Source: Rhizoctonia solani
Taxonomy: Eukaryota; Basidiomycota; Agaricomycetes; Cantharellales; Ceratobasidiaceae
Reading direction: 5' to 3'
Assembly: GCF_016906535.1 (NCBI RefSeq)
Contig: NC_057380.1
Coordinates: 1,550,001 to 1,614,000, forward strand
DNA length: 64,000 bases
Shown: one piece after another, positions 57,807 through 64,000 of the stretch
Layout of the letters: every line of letters begins with the position of its first letter
Position numbering within the stretch: position 1 is the stretch's first letter
Made by a program: the position numbers and the translations under genes
Notes under the pieces: model-generated
What the model was told of the DNA's origin: nothing
What the model saw: the letters and a program-made list of their open reading frames with translations, nothing else
Databases searched by the model: none

Positions 57807-58146
57807 GAATGCCAGAACTCTCCCTTCATTATATACATCATACAGAACAAGGGAGCTGTAAAGTACAAAGGAGAACAATGGAATACATACTACAAAGGTA
57901 TGGGTAACTAAGAGAACAATAGAACAATGCAATTAAGGACATATGGTAACTAAGTAACCAGAGGACAAAGCTAACAGGCTAAACAAAGGGACCATTCACA
58001 TTCCATGTTGATTGCTCTGCCAGGGGAGTCCTGCATGGCCTGTGGTCATGTTGGGAACATCCCCTGGTCCATATAATTTGTAAAATTTAGATAAAATGAT
58101 AATAGAATATTAGGGTATCTGTGTCCATGCCTCTTGGGTCATGACA

Positions 58147-60354
58147 GTATTGGCGTATTTGCCATTTGGTCTTGACCAGGCCAGGAACCAAATTCCTGGT
58201 GCACACAATTTGTTTGTTGTAGATGACATCTCTCTGAAGCTGACTCAACTGACTTGCCTTGACTCTTGTAGTATAATAGCAAATGATAGCTCCGGCCTTG
58301 GTGTTCAACAATCAATCATTTCCCCCTCTTGGGTTCACTTGAATAGTTTCTCCAAGAGCTTATGGATTGACTAGCAAATAACAAATTTTGCTGATTTATC
58401 CCACTTGTGAAAATACAACAAAATGTCAGACATATCATGATAGACCAGCCTGTGCCCAGTATCAATATACATAAATAGCGGTTTGTCAACTTAACTCCTG
58501 TCACAATTGTCAGCATTATAGTTGGTGCATTGTACACATACATAGCCACCCTGCTATTGCTGCTTCAACAGTTGCTCCAGGGACCTACTAGCATGTTAGT
58601 CCGCAATTGCATTGATAGGAAGGTTGAGCAGGCAGTATTTTCCTGAAGCAATGGATAGCAGATGACAGGCACCAGTATAAAGCATACGCAGTTTGGAGTT
58701 TTGGAAACAAGTTCTGTTGAACCAAGTAAAACAGACAGCTCAAATGTAGATAATGCAGTGTATATAAAGCAAAACTGAGCTTCAAAGGTGATGATTGATA
58801 AGTAAATGAACAAGGAAAAAATTCACTGAGGTTTGAGCAGTCTGAATCTATTGTTTATACTGCGTATACAGAGAAAATTCAAAGATAGAATCCATGAGTA
58901 CATGCAAATGAGAAGGTAAGGGACAATAGACAGGGAGAAACAGTTGGTAGTCTAAAAGTGAGAGAACAATTGTGCAGGACATTGTTGACGCATAGTTGCT
59001 GGGACAAGCAACTAAGTGTTATGTTCAACAAGTTCCAATCCTTGCACATCTCATTGGTTGATCAAAAAAAAATTACCAAAATCACAAGACATGCCTTTGC
59101 CTGAAGAGAAGCGGTGGGCAATAGTGGGCATGTGTCCTGCAAGGCAGTTGCTGTGCAAAGCAGCTGTAGAGAATCTGAATCTTGTTCCAATCTTGTGTTC
59201 TGGGACTCCTATGTCTCACCAAGTTGACTCTGTACCACACGCACATCATTTGGTACATGTTTCTAGAAAATCTGTTGACCAAACTCACAATATTCAGCAC
59301 GTAGCTAGGTGTCAAAGAAAAGATTGCAGTGGCGTCAAGAGGGAAGTGAGAGTTTGCTGCTTTGTTCTTGTCATAAGGTGGGTTGTAAAACACCCTTGCG
59401 TACTAGTGCTCTAGTGTTTGCATATGCTACCCAATTAGAGCGGAGCAAATTAGCTATTGCCGCATGCTCAGACCAAGTCAAGTCTGATAGTGCTGTTCTA
59501 CCGGGAGCGCCAATTTGTTGGTAAAAGCGGCCATACGCCGTGTGTTTGCCATGAGATTGTCTTCTATAGCTCAGGGTGTGTTCTGGCCATTCTGGGGCTC
59601 ATGAATCAAAGACAACATAGTTGATTAACATGAACAAATGAAGGCCTCTGGCAGTTAATGAGCGCAGGTTGGGTTGATCTTTAAAAGGAAACGCCTTGAG
59701 AAACAAGTAAAAAATCCAAGAGCAGGATCCACGTGATGACAAGCGCGAGCGCCGCTAGCATCAAATCTTTGCACAGCCCAAGGGGTCTCAGCACTGCTTG
59801 TAATGCATGGACACAGAATACGAGCACCGAATATCTACCTGTCACCGACAGACATGGTGCTGTGCTAAAGAGCAAGCAGAGGACCCACGAGGAACAGACA
59901 AAATGGCTACACGACTCGTATGGGCTCGGCAAGCACCGCCGTTGCCGCACCCACCCAACTCAACCCCGCCTAAACAATAGTTCGAGCCACTACATCTTCT
60001 CGAAACGGCAGCAAGTGTCGACCACTAAGAATAGACCATAAGGTTAGCACATCCAATCCGACCGCTAGTAGTTGTAGATGCGCATGGCGCTGAGTCATTC
60101 ACCCAGTAAGCGGAATATTGAGAGAAAGCGACCCAAGGGCTTTTAGCAGAACAACGAGCAAGACGTCTGAGACTACCAAGTGAGTAGAACTTTGCTATCC
60201 CCATCAGTCTTGTACTTTAGCTGAAGGACTGCACACCTCGGGTGCAGATAAGTACATAGCCTAGTGAACGACAACAGACCTGACAGCTAGTGAGTAAAGG
60301 AGCACTAAGGTACCGATCCTCAGATGGATAGCCCAGGCGAGTGTCAGAACTGGT
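58147..60354. other. Host flank between nest 2 and the CHAT gene
   Basis: 2.2 kb without a gene I can support. The first bases continue host DNA interrupted by LTR J, that is, the 3' flank of the transcription-factor pseudogene. Open frames at 59016-59414 and 59733-60041 have no recognisable motifs. The base composition becomes more GC-rich after about 59700, like the flanking host genes, and the CHAT promoter should lie there. Confidence 0.4.
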
Positions 60355-63234
60355 ATGATACGCTTCACCTATTTGCTCATGAAAGGCGGAGCAGATCATG
60401 AAGACCTACACGAACAGGCAGAATCCTGCCTCGCTCGGTTTCGACGGTTCGGAAACCTAGACGATATAGACAAGGCAATCGAATATGGGGCTCGCGCCCT
60501 AGATTTGACACCCAGTGGACATCCAAGCATGTCGTCGCGAATTAGCTGGCTTGGAGTGTACTACGACGAACGGTATCGGCGACTTGGGAACTTGGACGAC
60601 ATAAACAAGTCAATGGAATGCGGTGTCCGTGCGCTTGAACTAGTTTCGGAGAACGATCCAGAACTGTCAGTACTGCTGGGCAATATGGGGATATCCTATG
60701 GGATGTGCTATACACGCATAGGGCGAGTGGAAGACCTAGGGAAATCGATCGAGTACTCATCCCGCGCACTTGCCCTCACCCCCGACGGCCATCCTCACCT
60801 GCCGCGCCGAAATTCTGCTCTAGGAGTGGCATACACCCATCGATATCGACGCATGGGAGATCCAGCCGACCTCGAGAAATCCATCGAGTACAAGTCTCGT
60901 GCGCTCGATCTCACTCCCGACGGCCATCCTGACCTGCCACGCCGGCATGCTGCTCTAGGAGCGTCATACACCCATCTATATCGACGCATGGGAGATCCAG
61001 CCGACCTCGAGAAGTCTATCGAGTACAAGTCTCGTGCACTCGCCCTCACTCCCGACGGCCATCCTGACCTGCCACGCCGGCATGCTGCTCTCGGGGGATC
61101 ATACAGCGATCGATATCGACGCATGGGAGAGCTAGCCGACCTCGAGAAGTCGATCGAATGCGACTCTCGTGCACTCGCCCTCACTCCTGACGGTCATCCT
61201 GACCTGCCACGCTGGTATGCTGCTCTAGGAGTATCATACAGCGATCGATATCGACGCATGGGAGATCCAGCCGACCTCGAAAAGTCGATCGAGTACAAGT
61301 CTCGTGCACTCGCCCTCACTCCCGACGGCCATCCTGACCTGCCACGCCGGCATGCTGCTCTAGGAGGGTCTCACACCGATCGATATCAACTCATGGGAGA
61401 ACTAGCAGACCTCGAGCAATCCGTCCAATGCTATTCCCGTGCACTCGCCCTCACTCCTCACGATCATCCCGACCTGCCCACCCGGCATTTTGACTGGGCT
61501 ACATCCTGTCATCACCAGTATCAGCTTAACGCTCATCCATCCCACCTAGCAGCCTCTCTCCACTCTTTCCGCAAAGCGTCTCACTTATCCGCTGCTTCTC
61601 CCCGCGACGTGTTCCACAACGCCTTTCGCTGGGCAAAGCTCGCATCCGACCATACCTACCTCAACCCAATCGAAGCTTTCCGCATAGTCAGCACCTTTTC
61701 CCCACTTCATCTGGCTCGGCGCCACTACCGCTCAGCGATACCATGACCTCTCATCGGCCGACAGTGTCGCCGTACGAGCTGCCTCTGCTGCTATTCGTTC
61801 GTCTGAGCACAGTCTGGCACTCGAGTGGCTCGAGCATGCACGCTGTATCGTCTGGAGCCAGACCCTCATGCTGCGGTCTCCTGTAGGCAGCCTTACACCA
61901 TCCGACCCACTTCTTGCCAGTCCTCCAGTCAGTTGCACAGCAACTCCATCATGCAAGCTCTGGCCTCCCGTCTCCCGACTCCACTGTATTCCTTCCGGAA
62001 CATCGCCATCGGTTAGCAAGGGAGTACAGCGACTTGCTGGCTCAAGCACGCAGCCTATCCGGGCTTGAGCTCTTTCTTCAGCCGGCAAAGGCCGATGACC
62101 TGATCCGGGCTGCTCGGTACGGGCCTGTGGTCGTCGTCAACTGCCATCAATCTGACTGCGACGCCCTTGTGATCTTGCCTGGCCAGGTTCATATCCGTCA
62201 TCTCGCTCTGCCTAACTTCACCGAGGTTAAGGCACAGCGTGCTCGCTCTGAGATAGAACGGATGCTGCGAATCAAGGGACTGCGGGAGCGCGGGTTCCAT
62301 CTGATGAACCCTCCGCCTGATCCAGATGTTGGAGCTGTGCTCGCCGGTCTCTGGAAAGACCTGGTCAGACCAGTGCTTGACCACCTGGGATATCTGGTGC
62401 GTCCAGAAAAGTACACAACACGCATACATACTAAAGCTCGTTATGTAGGACGATCCCACGAACGACCTCCCTCATGTCACATGGTGTCCCACTGGTGTGT
62501 TGTCATTCCTGCCCTTACATGCCGCCGGAGACTACGACCAGCCACGGTCGCGAGTGTTTGACTACGTCATATCCTCATACACTCCCACTCTCACTGCTCT
62601 GCTGTCCTCTGCGCCCACCGTCGCCAACCGCCCCCCTCAGGTACTTGCCATTGGTCAAGCAGCTACACCAGGTCGTAGCCCATTGCAAGGCACCGTCAAG
62701 GAGCTCGAGTATCTCCGGACTCATGCACAAAGTAGACTGGCGTACGCAGAACTCACAGACAGTCAAGCCACGACCGTGGCCGTGCTCGATGCAATGGAGC
62801 AGTACGACTGGGTGCACCTTGCCTGCCACGCACACCAGAATGTCGATGATCCGACAAAAAGTGGGTTCTTTCTGCATGACGGCACTCTCGACCTGGCCGC
62901 CATCACTCAGCGGTCGTTCAGAAACAAGGGTCCTGCCTTCCTGTCCGCATGTCAAACCGCCACAGGTGACGCGAAGCTACCCGACGAAGCGATCCACCTT
63001 GCGTCTGGGATGCTGATGGCAGGGTATCCGAGCGTGATTGCGTCGATGTGGTCTGTGGTGGACGAGGACGCACCGTTTGTGGCTGATAAGGTATATGGGC
63101 GGCTGATGAAGGATGGAAAGGTGGGAAACGGAGAGGCAGGAAAGGCGCTACACGAAGCAGTTGCGGGGCTGCGCGAGAAGGTTGGGGAGAAGGAGTTTGG
63201 GCGGTGGGTGCCGTATATACACATAGGGTCATAG
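60355..63234 (+). CDS. TPR-CHAT caspase-like protein, frame broken
   Basis: The N-terminal 350 residues are TPR-like repeats with a 45-residue period (units such as DLEKSIEYKSRALALTPDGH, RYRRMGDPA). The C-terminal CHAT domain is a caspase/separase-fold peptidase. Its likely catalytic His is in VHLACHAHQ (codon 62827-62829) and its Cys in FLSACQTATGD (codon 62950-62952). A 52-nt GT-AG intron at 62397-62448 joins GYL to DDPTNDLPHVTWCPTG in phase. Two one-base breaks interrupt continuous similarity: a C-run at 61700-61703 and a site near 61918-61927. The second half then ends at TAG 63232-63234. The ATG at 60355 opens the repeat region; upstream exons cannot be excluded. Such genes are numerous in some agaricomycetes. 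A role in regulated cell death or self-recognition is inference only. Confidence 0.82.
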
Positions 63235-63877
63235 CTCTGCCAAACCGGCTACACAAGCGCGCAATCCAAGTACATGAGACCATTCGCGTTTCTTTGTCTG
63301 CATTTTGCAATCACTTTGACTTGATTCATGAACCGACATCTTTCTTTTATTTGTTCTCGGAGGTACTTAGGGCAGCCCCAGTGCCAAGGTGTGTATCAAC
63401 ACAGTGCGTTCTATTTTCTCTTTGTTCTGTAGTGTATTGTGAATTCCAAACAGCCAGAGCTTTCGACAATACCCTTTTCGTGTTTACGAGATGTAAACGC
63501 TCGCTTTACTTTGTGCCTTCCATAGATTGTCTAGAAGTTGCACGAAATCTCTGTCCTTATTTCCCATTCTGCACTTAAATTTGCAATTTTGGTGAAGATA
63601 AAGTTGACTATGAATTACTATGCAATATATCCGGAAGACCAATATAGAATTAGCGACTGGTAGATGATGAACAATGTATCAAGAGGCTGTGCTATATAAA
63701 TGCCTCACAGAGACGACAAAAGCATACCCGATTAAACGTAGGAAATCGCACAACTATGCAATTTTAAGTTTGAGTCGATAAACTTTTAAAACATAATACC
63801 GACTTGGCCTTGGGAGTTTTGTAGCCGCTCCCGCCAAAGGTAAAGTGTAAATTATAAGTGATTGATAGAATACTGTA
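63235..63877. other. Intergenic 3' of the CHAT gene
   Basis: AT-rich. I see no gene, LTR end or RNA gene. Short open frames overlap the CHAT 3' end in other frames. Confidence 0.4.
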
Positions 63878-64000
63878 CTATACAGAGATGTCGTCCCGAA
63901 TGAGAGCGGGTGGGAAATCTGGCGCGGAGCGTGCAGATGGGAACTGGGGCACCGAGACGCGAGTGTGACTCCAGGGTCGGGTAGCCATCCGCCACAGGAA
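63878..64000 (-). CDS. Possible C-terminal end of a gene entering from the right
   Basis: The minus-strand frame is open from the window edge to TAG at 63878-63880, reading SVPQFPSARSAPDFPPALIR near its end. The region is GC-rich like host exons, and the reading is rich in Pro, Arg and Ser. The family is not recognised, and a 120-nt open frame can arise by chance. Confidence 0.25.
   Translation of the reverse strand, partial: FLWRMATRPWSHTRVSVPQFPSARSAPDFPPALIRDDISV

Larger units (their letters stand above)
22435..58146 (-). mobile_element. Solo LTR J (G-type), outermost host of nest 2
   Basis: The halves 22435-22632 and 57812-58146 total 533 bp, exactly the length of the 5' LTR of element G. 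Read on the minus strand it begins TGTCATGACCCAAGAGGCAT, as G does. The right flank is GTATT and the left flank is GTAT, so the TSD is probably GTATT with one T lost in a T-run. No internal sequence belongs to it. Element C then inserted with TSD GAATG. Confidence 0.85.

Noticed and set aside
58147..60354. Open frames at 59016-59414 and 59733-60041 as genes
   Set aside because: No motifs, no convincing start context or splice pattern, and lengths expected by chance.
1..64000. CRISPR arrays, operons, riboswitches, rRNA or tRNA genes
   Set aside because: The introns and gene families show eukaryotic DNA. I found no regular spacer repeats and no cloverleaf or rRNA sequence that I could support.

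Overview
This is nuclear DNA of a filamentous fungus, most likely an agaricomycete of the Rhizoctonia / Ceratobasidiaceae type. That placement is an inference. It rests on many short GT-AG introns (50-75 nt), a GAL4-type regulator with the fungal-specific regulatory region, a TPR-CHAT gene, and chromodomain Ty3/gypsy retrotransposons. Element letters below are labels for this window only.

Left flank (1-11425): host genes, all on the minus strand. They are a Zn(II)2Cys6 transcription factor running off the left edge, an ARID-domain SWI/SNF-type subunit (2398-5605), a queuosine-salvage Qng1/DUF2419 protein (6049-7272) and a nine-exon cytochrome P450 (8355-10457). Right flank (58147-64000): a TPR-CHAT caspase-like protein (60355-63234) and perhaps the 3' end of another gene at the edge.

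Centre (about 11.4-58.1 kb): a decayed fungal transcription-factor gene split by two LTR-retrotransposon nests. Nest 1 (12804-21160): solo LTR K contains solo LTR S1, which contains full element A. Nest 2 (22435-58146): solo LTR J contains element C. C contains solo LTRs S2, D, E and F plus elements B and H. H contains G, and G contains I. Almost every boundary has TG...CA ends and an exact 5-bp target-site duplication (TSD), so the insertion order can be read directly. LTR halves add up: the two S LTRs are both 1520 bp, split J is 533 bp like the 5' LTR of G, and the split and unsplit LTRs of C are both 581 bp.

How the elements work: all six full elements carry gag (zinc knuckle) and pol (protease, reverse transcriptase, RNase H, integrase, chromodomain). 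In each, a 12-13 nt word inside the LTR, just downstream of its TATA box, is complementary to the bases right after the 5' LTR. This is the arrangement of Tf1-type self-primed reverse transcription. In A, B, C and H the word GGGAAAA sits in the correct phase just before the gag stop, with pol open in the -1 frame. LTR-LTR substitutions are almost all transitions at CpG, and CpG-type changes also explain loss of the second catalytic Asp of reverse transcriptase in both C and H.

Caution: many one-base frame breaks lie at homopolymers, in host genes and elements alike. Together with homopolymer indels between LTRs of one element, they suggest residual assembly errors as well as real decay.
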